DNA from: Candidatus Obscuribacter sp.
Lineage (GTDB): Bacteria; Cyanobacteriota; Vampirovibrionia; Obscuribacterales; Obscuribacteraceae
Assembly: GCA_021772135.1 (NCBI GenBank)
Contig: JADYXQ010000103.1
Coordinates: 1-46,417 of the forward strand
DNA: 46,417 nt
Reading direction: 5' to 3'
Part shown: one piece after another, positions 25,751-33,852 of the stretch
How the letters are laid out: each line of letters opens with the position of its first letter
Position numbering within the stretch: position 1 is the first letter of the stretch
Made by a program: the position numbers and the translations under genes
The notes under the pieces: model-generated
Seen by the model: only the letters and a program-made list of their open reading frames with translations
The model's database searches: none
What the model was told of the DNA's origin: nothing

Positions 25751-26236
25751 CTATTGAGCGGATGCGGCTTCGCCCGCCTGTCCACTAGAGAGGCTTTCCT
25801 TAAAACTACGATTGCTTTCGTTAACGAGCAAATCAGCATCTTCTGATTTACCGCTCATCACAACGTAGCTCCACTCAAGCTCAGTTAGTTTCGCTTCGAT
25901 TTTATGAAAAAGCATATTGAGCAAGATGTCTACGGGCTCGCTACCGGTGGCACCGGTTGGAGTTCCATAAACCCGCGCCTGCAGACGACCTTCACCGGCC
26001 CGGTCATAAGTAATGCGCCAGCGACAACCGACTACAGCGACTTGCGAAAGAATGTGCCGCACCCTTGCCATCGCTTCTTCTTGGTCAAGGTAATAACTTT
26101 GAGCCGGAGGAATGCGTCCCGAAGGCGCTCGGTTTTTGCCTTTGGTGATACTGGACAGAGTCAATAATGCAGCTACTGCCACCAAACCGCCGGTAAGCAC
26201 GCAAATAACCAGAATAGTAGAACTCGCATCGCTCAA
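25751..26236 (-). CDS. Membrane-anchored protein (triad member A)
   Basis: A 161-aa protein starting at TTG 26236 with GAGGA eight bases upstream, 15 bases after gcvT. It has one N-terminal membrane segment (TILVICVLTGGLVAVAALLT) and the triad's central domain: YYLDQEEAMARVRHILSQVA, VVGCRWRITYD, ELEWSYVVMSGKSEDADLLV. This clearly aligns with member C (LDQNEAMDMVHDLL, VGCNWQIND, RVEWSFIVNCGTDEDVNLIL). It lacks the zinc ribbon of the other two. No function can be assigned. Confidence 0.65.
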   Translation of the reverse strand: MSDASSTILVICVLTGGLVAVAALLTLSSITKGKNRAPSGRIPPAQSYYLDQEEAMARVRHILSQVAVVGCRWRITYDRAGEGRLQARVYGTPTGATGSEPVDILLNMLFHKIEAKLTELEWSYVVMSGKSEDADLLVNESNRSFKESLSSGQAGEAASAQ

Positions 26237-26251
26237 TGATTTGTCCTCAAA

Positions 26252-27355
26252 TTATTTTTTGCGTTTATACCATGGTCGATTGACCACAGTGGCAGCCACT
26301 TTCGTGTCACGAATGCCAATGCTCAGCTCGGTTCCCACTTTGGTGAGTTCTTTAGGCACCATGGCAAAAGCAAGTGGGTAACCGACGAAGACACCGGGTG
26401 CTCCGCTAGTCACTTTACCGACTTCTTTTTCGCCGTGGAAAACAGTGTATCCCTGTCTTGGAGCGGCTTTGCCTTCCCCTTTAAGACAGACGATTTGCCG
26501 GGTGAGGCCGCCGGCTTTCTGAGCAGCTAAAACTTCGCGGCCGATAAAGTCGCCTTTTTCAGGCTTGACGCTCCAGCCGAGGCCTGATTCGATAGGGCTG
26601 ATATCGCGCTCCAGCTCGTGACCATAAAGAGGCAAGCCTGCCTCTAAACGCAAAGTGTCACGCGCACCAAGACCACAGGCTTCGATGCCTTTGGCCTGCC
26701 CTCTCTCTAGAAGCAAGTTCCAGAGCCATTCCGCTTTAGTGCTGGGCATGAATATTTCAAATCCGTCTTCGCCGGTATAGCCAGTGCGACCGAAGCTAAA
26801 TGTGGTGCCGTCAATTGTGGCTTCGCCATAACCGAATGAGGGCAATTGGCCAACCCACTCGCCCACAATTTCTTGAAGTAGAGGAACAGCATGTGGACCC
26901 TGCAAGGCAAGCAACCCTAACTGGTCTGAAATATTTTCCAGCTTGACGTCAAATTTGCCCGCGTGACTGCTTATCCACTCCCAGTCTTTATCGATATTGG
27001 AAGCGTTCACCACAAGGAGGAAATCATCTTTGCGACGATAAACAATCAAGTCATCAACAGTGCCACCGTCCGGGTAGCAAAGCTGTGAATACAATGCGCG
27101 ATCTACGGTTGCCAGACGGTTTAAATCGTTGGCAATAACATATTGCACAAAGTCGTGAGCGCCAGAGCCGGTGACAAGAAATTCGCCCATGTGAGAAACA
27201 TCGAAAAGACCAACTTTTTGCCGTGTTGCCATATGTTCGGCAATGATGCTTTTGTATTGCACCGGCATATTCCAACCGGCAAAATCAACCATTTTGGCTG
27301 AAAGCTTGCGGTGGGCCGAAGCTAACGGAGTTTCCCTTAAGGTGGATGTCACCAT
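26252..27355 (-). CDS. gcvT: Aminomethyltransferase, glycine cleavage T protein
   Basis: Transfers the methylene group from the H-protein-bound aminomethyl moiety to tetrahydrofolate and releases ammonia. At 367 aa the length is normal. Conserved parts include LRETPLASAHRKLSAKMVDF with AGWNMPVQY, VGLFDVSHMGEF, TGYTGEDGFEIFMP and LGARDTLRLEAGLPLYGHEL. I start at ATG 27355 (AGAGG seven bases upstream); a TTG two codons earlier is less likely. It heads the minus-strand run that continues into the membrane triad and gcvH. I looked for a glycine riboswitch in the leader and did not find one. Confidence 0.96.
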   Translation of the reverse strand: MVTSTLRETPLASAHRKLSAKMVDFAGWNMPVQYKSIIAEHMATRQKVGLFDVSHMGEFLVTGSGAHDFVQYVIANDLNRLATVDRALYSQLCYPDGGTVDDLIVYRRKDDFLLVVNASNIDKDWEWISSHAGKFDVKLENISDQLGLLALQGPHAVPLLQEIVGEWVGQLPSFGYGEATIDGTTFSFGRTGYTGEDGFEIFMPSTKAEWLWNLLLERGQAKGIEACGLGARDTLRLEAGLPLYGHELERDISPIESGLGWSVKPEKGDFIGREVLAAQKAGGLTRQIVCLKGEGKAAPRQGYTVFHGEKEVGKVTSGAPGVFVGYPLAFAMVPKELTKVGTELSIGIRDTKVAATVVNRPWYKRKK

Positions 27356-27372
27356 GACCAAACCTCTTGTAA

Positions 27373-27710
27373 ATTTCAGCTTGTAGAATCGGAGCTTATT
27401 ATGTAGTGGATAAAGATACCACCGCCGAACGCACAGGCATATACGCTAAACGTCGTCAGGGATTGTAAAGAGCTTACGAACAAGAAGTCAACGGCCTTCA
27501 CGGCCACGGCCTGTCTTTCTATGTTCATGGCAGCAGCCGGCTCAAGAGCGTTAGCTGGGCGACCTGACCGGCGATGGTATTAATCATGGTGCCTGCGTGT
27601 GGGCTTACACCCACAAGCAAAGCGATCCGGCCAGCATGCCCAGTTTGTATCGCATCGCCAAATTCACCGTCAAAAATATGAAAGTTGTCGGCCCGGACGA
27701 TACTCAATGA
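27373..27710 (+). pseudogene. Decayed gene fragment of unknown family
   Basis: Coding-like remnants on the plus strand. The first frame reads YYVVDKDTTAERTGIYAKRR, is broken by TAA at 27466-27468, and continues AYEQEVNGLHGHGLSFYVHG. Near 27555 the coding signal shifts frame and continues LGDLTGDGINHGACVWAYTH up to a TGA at 27708-27710. No start codon with a ribosome site remains, and the 5' end abuts the gcvT leader. The amino-acid texture is protein-like in both parts, which supports decay over chance. I do not recognise the parent family. Confidence 0.5.
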
Positions 27711-27732
27711 GCCTTGCTGCTCGCTCTTGTCG

Positions 27733-27764
27733 TACAAGATTTACTTCCGGGCGCAAATCTTGTA
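27733..27764. repeat. Perfect 10-bp inverted repeat
   Basis: TACAAGATTT (27733-27742) and AAATCTTGTA (27755-27764) with a 12-base loop, just beyond the decayed gene. No T-run follows closely. It could be the old gene's transcription end. Confidence 0.35.
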
Positions 27765-27797
27765 GCAAATACCTTATACGGCCGAAACTTTTTTACC

Positions 27798-27833
27798 AAA
27801 GAAAAAGCGAGAGGCAGGACACCTCTCGCTTTT
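27798..27833 (-). terminator. Bidirectional rho-independent terminator
   Basis: A 12-bp perfect stem (AAAAGCGAGAGG 27803-27814, CCTCTCGCTTTT 27822-27833) with a seven-base loop, and T-runs on both sides. It lies 12 bases past the stop of the acidic repeat gene, which it should end. It could also stop plus-strand transcripts from the decayed gene. Confidence 0.85.
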
Positions 27834-27844
27834 AAGCAGGCTAA

Positions 27845-28417
27845 TTAGGCAGCTTGCTGATCATCTCCAGCTTCTGCTGGAGGTTCTTCTGCGGGTGCAG
27901 CAGCCGCTTCTTCTTCGGTCACTGCTTCTTCTTCCTTAGCCTCTTCTTCAACTGTTTCATCTTCTTTTGCTTCGTCATCGGCTGATGCCTTCGCTTCTTC
28001 TTCAGCAGCAGGCTCTTCTTCTGCCTTCGCTTCTTCTTCGGCTGCAGGCTCTTCTTCAGCAGCAGGTTCTTCTTCAGCAGCAGGTTCTTCTTCTGCCTTC
28101 GCTTCTTCTTCGACTGCAGGCTCTTCTTCTGCTTTCGCTTCTTCTTCAGCAGCAGGTTCTTCTTCTGCCTTCGTTTCTTCTGCTTCAGCTACTGCTTCTT
28201 CTTCTTCGCTCTCGCAAGTTTCAGCGGGCTGGCAAGTTGCCAACTCACCTTCATTTGCTTTGGCTTCGCACTCACCTGTATCTGCAGCGGTCTCGGTAGC
28301 CGCTTCTGGAGCTTCGTCCGAAACAATGGTCACGCTTGTAATTTCTTCTTCTGTCTCAACTACTGGCTCGGCTACTGGTTCGGCTGCTTGGCTTCCGCTG
28401 TGCTTCTTCTTACTCAT
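27845..28417 (-). CDS. Highly acidic Glu/Ala repeat protein
   Basis: A 190-aa protein, overwhelmingly Glu and Ala after a short basic start (MSKKKHSGSQAAEPVAEPV). The centre (about residues 75-150) is a run of near-perfect units of the type AEEEPAAEEEAK. There is no signal peptide and no hydrophobic segment, so it is predicted to be cytoplasmic, disordered or a single long charged helix. A strong ribosome site (AAAGGAG) and a good terminator support real expression. Repeat number is likely to vary between strains. I know of no assignable function; acidic tails of this kind bind basic proteins or cations. Confidence 0.7.
   Translation of the reverse strand: MSKKKHSGSQAAEPVAEPVVETEEEITSVTIVSDEAPEAATETAADTGECEAKANEGELATCQPAETCESEEEEAVAEAEETKAEEEPAAEEEAKAEEEPAVEEEAKAEEEPAAEEEPAAEEEPAAEEEAKAEEEPAAEEEAKASADDEAKEDETVEEEAKEEEAVTEEEAAAAPAEEPPAEAGDDQQAA
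27915..28200. repeat. In-frame Glu/Ala-coding tandem repeat tract
   Basis: Imperfect tandem units built from TTCTTCT and GCTTC/GCAG blocks, mostly multiples of three bases, encode the AEEEPA/EEEAKAEEE units of the acidic protein. The tract is purine-asymmetric on the coding strand and explains a spurious Leu/Gln-rich frame on the other strand. Confidence 0.75.
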
Positions 28418-28814
28418 GGCCTCTCTCCTTTCAACATCTTGATCTCGATCGTTTGCTAGATCTAATTCCTATTCTTTTCACAGACCTACGGTAACTCGCG
28501 CACCAGAGGCGAGCTTAAAAACCAGTGTTTTAAGCTTCTAGTCGATTCGTCCCAAAGCAAGATACTCAGGGCTTCAAATCGCACCAAGGTTGTCGTTTTA
28601 TTCGCAGCGAAGCGCAGCAAAGCATTCGCCCAGATTGGGCGTTAAGTTAAGTCGCCCCGGCAAACGAGTTACAAAGAAATTGAACCTTACACTTCTATTC
28701 TATGAGATCCATGCGAGTTTCGCAGGGTTGTCAGCAACATTTTTGGTTAAAATTTTGGGGAAATTTTCGCACCGGAAATGGTGGCGCTCGAAGCAACAGA
28801 AACGCATCTGAAAC
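28418..28814. other. Intergenic region without a recognisable gene
   Basis: 397 bases between the acidic-repeat gene and the next minus-strand gene. It should hold the acidic gene's promoter, but I see no convincing -35/-10 pair. A 9-bp hairpin (AGCTTAAAA at 28512-28520 with TTTTAAGCT at 28528-28536) and an A/T-only dyad near 28745-28765 are the only structures seen. Confidence 0.5.
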
Positions 28815-29459
28815 TCAGTCGTGTTTTCTCTCGGTGCCATAGAGATATATGATTGCGTCCGGCCCATCATGCGGTTCTTGTTCAATATCCTCAAGCATTT
28901 TTTGCGCTTCGCCTTCCACCGCGGCAGAAGGTGAAAGCGTAGTCGAGTCTCTTCGCGAGATTGTCTCTTCACTAGCGCCACTCGCGCGAGCCGACTGGTC
29001 TTGCGATTGTCCGCTAAATTCTTGCTGCAAACCGTCAAAATTTTCCCTGGGAGTTATCTGCTTGATTGTGTAGTTGACCACATGAATGGTTCGCACCACG
29101 CACAACAGTGATTCTTGCGAGGCATTGAGTTCTTTCATGTCGGCAAAAGTCTGAGCGTCAGTCAACTTTTCACTGGCCGAAAGCAATTTCTTCAAAGTGT
29201 CGTCGTATTTTCTCGACCAGGCAGCGTCAGTGTCTAAGCCACTGTACTTGCTGATTTGATCAAGCTCGTTGATCTGTTTGAGCAGTTCGGCCACTACCGA
29301 CTTCAATCTTTTCTGATAGCTCAGTAAGCGCAAGGCTCGATTGCGTTTGCGATCGAGAAAATATTTATATGTCTTCCAGGCCACTACGCCAGAAAAAAGA
29401 AAAGCGATGCCCATGCCGAAAAAGCAAAACAGGCCGAAAATGAACATCAAAAAATGCAT
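28815..29459 (-). CDS. N-terminally anchored coiled-coil protein, unknown function
   Basis: A 214-aa protein. Residues 1-27 are one strongly hydrophobic anchor (MHFLMFIFGLFCFFGMGIAF), followed by a basic stretch (YKYFLDRKRNRALRLLSYQK) that places the C-terminus in the cytoplasm. Residues about 45-140 are helical with heptad-like spacing (RLKSVVAELLKQINELDQIS; DTLKKLLSASEKLTDAQTFA). The last 70 residues are Ser/Glu-rich and probably disordered. No family is recognised. It stands alone between long gaps. Confidence 0.6.
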   Translation of the reverse strand: MHFLMFIFGLFCFFGMGIAFLFSGVVAWKTYKYFLDRKRNRALRLLSYQKRLKSVVAELLKQINELDQISKYSGLDTDAAWSRKYDDTLKKLLSASEKLTDAQTFADMKELNASQESLLCVVRTIHVVNYTIKQITPRENFDGLQQEFSGQSQDQSARASGASEETISRRDSTTLSPSAAVEGEAQKMLEDIEQEPHDGPDAIIYLYGTERKHD

Positions 29460-29772
29460 TTAACCCGCCGCTTCCTCTACTGCCATATTAAGCTCTCTTA
29501 AAATAGATCATAACCGCTTCTGAGCCGCCGTGAAAAAACCCGTGAGCTCTGCCGGTGCGTCATCGCAGCACAATGGCTGATAACGAGCAAAGTAAATACC
29601 GGCAAATTTAACTTCATTTAGTACACAGGAGCTTTTGCTTCTTTTCAAGCCTATGCTAAACTCCTGCAAGATAATGGCAACCTTAAGAGTTACCGTAAGT
29701 TAAGAATCTGAGCAATCCAATATCAGAGCTGACCTGGAACCCGGGAACCGAGCCCCTTTCAGAGAGAACAAT
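29460..29772. other. Divergent intergenic region
   Basis: 313 bases between a minus-strand and a plus-strand gene. It must contain both promoters. A possible weak plus-strand pair is TTGCTT (29635-29640) with TAAACT 16 bases later. No RNA gene or strong repeat is visible. Confidence 0.4.
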
Positions 29773-30015
29773 ATGCCTGCGCCAAATTGCTCCGTCGTCA
29801 AAACGGCTCTCACAGAGCTAAAAGAGATTCTCAGCCGCTGCAATTTAGGCAGCCAAGGTCAAGCGACCAATGATGGTGGCGACGTTTTCGCTGCTATTGC
29901 CGGGCTGGAAGCAACAATCAACTCCATTGAAGAAAAGTCTTTCGCTCAGGGCGATTTTACTGCCGATATGGGCGTGCCAATCATTACCGGTCTCACTCAG
30001 CCGCTTATCAGTTAG
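29773..30015 (+). CDS. Small hypothetical protein
   Basis: An 80-aa frame from ATG 29773 with a purine-rich AGAGAGAA upstream. It reads as a short soluble helical protein (VVKTALTELKEILSRCNLGS; AIAGLEATINSIEEKSFAQG) with no known motif. Its stop overlaps the murG stop by four bases on the opposite strand. Codon choice looks like the neighbours, so I think it is real, but it could be a chance frame. Confidence 0.45.
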   Translation: MPAPNCSVVKTALTELKEILSRCNLGSQGQATNDGGDVFAAIAGLEATINSIEEKSFAQGDFTADMGVPIITGLTQPLIS

Positions 30016-31166
30016 ATAGTTAAGTGCTGGGCCTTGTGACCTTGAAAGTGCAAACTGATTTCTTTCAGCTGTTGCGCCAGCACCTTGGCCGCATCTGGTT
30101 TACCTAGCTCGTGCATGCGCCGGCGCATTTCGCTCAACCTGGCGTCGTCACTGATTAGCGCTGCGATGTGATTGTAGAGAGTTTCACCGGTGAGATCTTC
30201 TTGCGGCACAAGAACTGCCGCTTTTTGTGATTCTACATAACGAGCATTGTGAGTTTGATGATCTTGAGCGGCATAAGGGTAGGGCACAAAAATTGCGGGC
30301 GTACCGGTCACGGCCAGCTCCGCTACAGTCATGGCTCCAGCTCTAGTTATGGCCAGATCTGACACAGCGTAGGCAATAGATAAATCATCGAAATAAGCGC
30401 GCAAGTGATAACGCGGGCTGGGGGCAAGATTGGGATTGAGCCTCTCTTTTACATCGGTCAAATTTTTGTCGCCGCACTGGTGCACAATTTGAATGTGCGG
30501 TTCAATTTCTAAAAGCCTCGGCAAAGCAGCTGTTAATGCCTCATTGAGCGCTTTGGCACCTTGCGAGCCGCCGGTAATAAGCACGGTTTTCAAATCGGAG
30601 CGCAAACCAAGAATGGCACAGCCTGCGTCTCTATGACGGTCCGCGAGAAAACTTTTGCGCACCGGATTGCCGTTAAAAACGACCTTGCCCCGTGGTGCAC
30701 TTATGCGAGCAGCGGCACCTTGCATGCCGAGTGATACTAATTTAGCGCGGCGCGACAACATGCGGTTAACCAGCCCGGGATGGGCATCGGGCTCATGCAC
30801 GGCAGTGGGATAGCCAAGGGCGTTCGCCGCAGCCAGAGGCGGTGCTGAGGCGTAGCCACCAGTGCCAAGGACGACGGTAGGTTTAAACTCTCGCAAAACC
30901 GCTTTAGCGCGCTCAATGGCGGCAAACATCTGAAACGGCCAGGTCATGAGGCGCGGCGTTAAACTGCGTGGCATTCCAGAGACGTTCAGACCGACAAAAT
31001 CGAGTCCATTTTCCCGAGCCAGCTTTTCTTCAGAATGACCGCTGGCCCCTATATAAAGGATGGCCTCCACTGAGGGATCATCTTTCAATTGTTCCGCTAC
31101 CGAAAGTGCGGGATAGATGTGTCCACCTGTTCCGCCTCCTGTCAGTACTATGCGATGACCAGCCAT
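30012..31166 (-). CDS. murG: UDP-GlcNAc:undecaprenyl-PP-MurNAc-pentapeptide GlcNAc transferase
   Basis: Makes lipid II from lipid I at the inner face of the cytoplasmic membrane. This GT-B enzyme of 384 aa has the N-terminal GGGTGGHIYPALSVAEQL loop (from residue 10), the HEPDAHPGLVNRML segment, the second Gly loop VLITGGSQGAKALNEAL, and the C-terminal donor site SRAGAMTVAEL-type sequence ITRAGAMTVAELAVTGTPAI with PYPYAAQDHQTHNA. ATG 31166 has AGGACAGG upstream, about 20 bases past the ftsW stop, so murD-ftsW-murG is one operon in the order seen in many dcw clusters. Confidence 0.97.
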   Translation of the reverse strand: MAGHRIVLTGGGTGGHIYPALSVAEQLKDDPSVEAILYIGASGHSEEKLARENGLDFVGLNVSGMPRSLTPRLMTWPFQMFAAIERAKAVLREFKPTVVLGTGGYASAPPLAAANALGYPTAVHEPDAHPGLVNRMLSRRAKLVSLGMQGAAARISAPRGKVVFNGNPVRKSFLADRHRDAGCAILGLRSDLKTVLITGGSQGAKALNEALTAALPRLLEIEPHIQIVHQCGDKNLTDVKERLNPNLAPSPRYHLRAYFDDLSIAYAVSDLAITRAGAMTVAELAVTGTPAIFVPYPYAAQDHQTHNARYVESQKAAVLVPQEDLTGETLYNHIAALISDDARLSEMRRRMHELGKPDAAKVLAQQLKEISLHFQGHKAQHLTI

Positions 31167-31186
31167 TGACCTGTCCTTCGAGTGGC

Positions 31187-32476
31187 TCAGAGCGTGCTTA
31201 ACACATTGGGTGAGTTAGGGGGGACCGGCGTTGGTCTCGGCGAAAGTGGCGGAAGTGGCGGCGAGTCTACGGCTTCTGCTTCTTCATCATCTTCAGGCAC
31301 GTAGGCGCGATCACGCGAAACCGATAACAGCATACCGACCATCCCGAGAGTGACCACCAGCGATGTGCCACCATAACTGATGAACGGCAAAGTGATGCCC
31401 GTGACAGGAAGCAGACCGGTAGTAACCATCATATTGACTACGGCCTGCGTGCAAATCTCACTAGTGATACCAATGGCAAGAAAGCGACCAAACAGTGTCT
31501 TAGCCGAAAGTGCGGTTTTAAATCCATATGTGCCAAACAGAGCAAACAAGCCAATCAACAAGGCACAGCCGATCAAACCAAACTCTTCGGCGATTACAGC
31601 GAAGATAAAGTCGGCAAACTGCACGGGAAGATAATAGAGTTTTTGCAGAGAGCGGCCAAAACCCTGGCCCCAGAGCCCGCCTGAACCAATGGCGTACTGA
31701 GCCTGAATAATATTCCAGCCTTCTTTTTGCGGATGAAGATAAGGATTGAGCCAGGTTTCGATGCGGGCCATTTGATAAGGCGTTGTCTGAATTTTCTGCC
31801 AGACAACTGCACCGACACCAAGAATCGAAACAATGACGAGCACAAAATTAGTGCCGCTGGCAAAAAGCATAGTCAAAAGAGATGCGGCAATCATGCTGGC
31901 GCTGCCCAAATCTGGCTGTTTGACGATGATGGCGGCCATGCTGATGATGACAACGATGCGGCACAGAATCTGACGGTGCCACCAGAAATATTTTGATAGC
32001 CCTGAAGCGAGCAAGAGGATGGTCGCAACTTTGGCGACTTCAGAAGGCTGAAACTGAATCGGGCCGATATTCAACCAGCGGCTCGAACCCATGGTTTGAA
32101 TGGTCAGACCGGGAATGTTAACCAGCGTGATACCGAGAGCAAAAAGAGCAAAAAGCGCCAGAGGCCATGCCCATTTTTTCCAGCGGCGATAGTCATAGCG
32201 ACTGACCGTAAACATGACAAAAAGACCGATGACACAAGCCATGGTTTGTTTACGCAGAAGCGTGGTGGAGTCGTGAAAACTTTGTTGCGCTTCAGGGGCC
32301 GAGGCGGAATAAACGGCCATTAAGCCAAATAAGCAGAGGCTGAGAACAATACCTACAAGGGTGCGATCGATCCCACCTCTGTATTCAGAAGAGGAATTCT
32401 TTTCGGCTGGGCCACCGCTACTGTCGCGGCGACGCCATCTCTCTCGCTCTTGCGCGGACAAGATCTTTGAAGACAC
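31187..32476 (-). CDS. ftsW: Septal peptidoglycan polymerase FtsW (SEDS family)
   Basis: Lipid-II glycosyltransferase of the divisome, with about ten membrane segments. SEDS hallmarks are visible: MGSSRWLNIGPIQFQPSEVA, KQPDLGSA, NPYLHPQKEGWNIIQAQYAI with GSGGLWGQGFG, FIFAVIAEEFGLIG, and GLLPVTGITLPFISYGGTSL. I start at GTG 32476, which has GAGG nine bases upstream and leaves 429 aa; the frame is open to GTG 32518, which has no ribosome site. Either way it overlaps the murD end (59 or 101 bases). The C-terminus is an acidic then Pro-rich cytoplasmic tail. Confidence 0.95.
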   Translation of the reverse strand: MSSKILSAQERERWRRRDSSGGPAEKNSSSEYRGGIDRTLVGIVLSLCLFGLMAVYSASAPEAQQSFHDSTTLLRKQTMACVIGLFVMFTVSRYDYRRWKKWAWPLALFALFALGITLVNIPGLTIQTMGSSRWLNIGPIQFQPSEVAKVATILLLASGLSKYFWWHRQILCRIVVIISMAAIIVKQPDLGSASMIAASLLTMLFASGTNFVLVIVSILGVGAVVWQKIQTTPYQMARIETWLNPYLHPQKEGWNIIQAQYAIGSGGLWGQGFGRSLQKLYYLPVQFADFIFAVIAEEFGLIGCALLIGLFALFGTYGFKTALSAKTLFGRFLAIGITSEICTQAVVNMMVTTGLLPVTGITLPFISYGGTSLVVTLGMVGMLLSVSRDRAYVPEDDEEAEAVDSPPLPPLSPRPTPVPPNSPNVLSTL

Positions 32477-33773
32477 GTCCTCTATCCTCGAAATCCCTGA
32501 ACATGTCGAAACTAGCACAGGCAGGGGAAAGTAATACTGGTCCTTTTTTTAATTTACCGCCGATTTGAACGGCCTCATCCATTGTATCTGCAGGATATAT
32601 GTCGTTGAATCCGGCCTCGCGCAACGCTCTTTCAAATCTATCTTTCGCTTCACCAATAAGGATAACGCTCAAAGCGTATTTTTTAACGGATTGAATTAAC
32701 TCGACTAAAGAAGTTCCTTTGTCTTTTCCACCGGCGATCAGCACAACGCTCTTTTCAGGAAAAGATTCCAGGGCTTTTATGGCCGAGTCAGTGTTTGTAG
32801 CCTTCGAATCATTGAAATAGTCCACACCGTCCACAGTTTCAACAAATTCGAGTCGGTGCTCTAAGGCTTTGAAAGTTTTAAGATGCTGTTCGATTTCTTT
32901 CTCCGTAAGTCCCGCCAGACAACAGACAGCAATGGCAGCGAGAGCATTTTCTACGTTATGTTTGCCGATAATGCGCAGATCTTTTTCACTGCAGACAACA
33001 CGGGAACGGGCATTGTAAGAATAGCCCAGGAAGCCATCTTCTAGATATGCACCCTGTATGCTGCTACGCGCATCAGGCGAAATTGAAAATGGAAAAACTT
33101 CAGCTCTGGTTCGTGTGGCTGCCACCACCGGATCGTCCTGATTTAAAACTGCAAAATCTTCAAGACTCTGGCGGCCAAACATCGAGCGTTTAGCATCGAT
33201 ATATTGATCAAGGCCACCGTGCCAGTCGAGATGATCGGGGGTTAAGTTAAGCCAGATCGCTATGTGGGGCGCGAAGGTGGGTGAATATTCCAGTTGATAC
33301 GAACTGACTTCCACCACCAGAAAATCCAACGGACCCGCATCAAGCCGGCTTAAAATCGGCACGCCGATATTGCCGCAAGCCGGCGCCAGGCGACCAGATT
33401 TTTCCAAAATATAGCTAATCAGGGCCGTGGTTGTCGATTTGCCGTTAGTGCCGGTGACGGCAATGAAAGACACGCTGTCTTTGCATTCGCGATAAGCCAG
33501 TTCAACATCTGAAATAACTTCGCGATGGTGAGCGCGTGCACGTTGCATGATGTCGGCGCGTGGAGGAATGCCCGGGCTGGTGATAACCAGATCAGACCAG
33601 CTTAAACAGCGCTCACTATGTCCACCAAATTCGCTTTCGACCTTGAGATTGTTGAGCTCGGCCAGAAGCTTGGAATTGCATTTATCTTTAGGCTGTGACT
33701 CAGAAATAAGCACTTTAGCGCCGCGCTTAACCAGATAGGAAGCCGCGGCGACGCCGCTTCTACCCAAACCCAA
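32418..33773 (-). CDS. murD: UDP-MurNAc-L-alanine:D-glutamate ligase
   Basis: Cytoplasmic ATP-dependent Mur ligase adding D-Glu. Visible are the N-terminal dinucleotide-like loop GLGRSGVAAASYLVKRG, the ATP loop AVTGTNGKSTTTALISYILE, the substrate region FLVVEVSSYQLEYSP, NLTPDHLDWHGGLDQYIDAK, and the late KATNTDSAIKALESF and LIAGGKDKG. The only conventional start in the open frame is TTG 33773, which lacks a ribosome site and would cut off the first beta strand (KVTIL), encoded just upstream in the same frame. Further up, that frame reads GTG-GCA-GAC-TGA. The true 5' end is therefore unresolved. First gene of the murD-ftsW-murG operon. Confidence 0.94.
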   Translation of the reverse strand: MGLGRSGVAAASYLVKRGAKVLISESQPKDKCNSKLLAELNNLKVESEFGGHSERCLSWSDLVITSPGIPPRADIMQRARAHHREVISDVELAYRECKDSVSFIAVTGTNGKSTTTALISYILEKSGRLAPACGNIGVPILSRLDAGPLDFLVVEVSSYQLEYSPTFAPHIAIWLNLTPDHLDWHGGLDQYIDAKRSMFGRQSLEDFAVLNQDDPVVAATRTRAEVFPFSISPDARSSIQGAYLEDGFLGYSYNARSRVVCSEKDLRIIGKHNVENALAAIAVCCLAGLTEKEIEQHLKTFKALEHRLEFVETVDGVDYFNDSKATNTDSAIKALESFPEKSVVLIAGGKDKGTSLVELIQSVKKYALSVILIGEAKDRFERALREAGFNDIYPADTMDEAVQIGGKLKKGPVLLSPACASFDMFRDFEDRGRVFKDLVRARAREMASPRQ

Positions 33774-33852
33774 GATCGTAACTTTTTTATTTTTTCAGTC
33801 TGCCACAGGCTAATTGTAACAGGTGGTTTCCAAGCTTCAGCCGTTGCTTTAG

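Noticed and set aside
27356-27480. Glycine riboswitch upstream of gcvT
   Set aside because: The leader is short, and no GGAGAG...GCCGAAGG...CUCAGGCAAAAGGAC-type pattern is visible.
27967-28299. Leu/Gln-rich plus-strand frame
   Set aside because: It is produced by the reverse complement of the Glu/Ala repeat tract; the minus-strand gene has the ribosome site and terminator.
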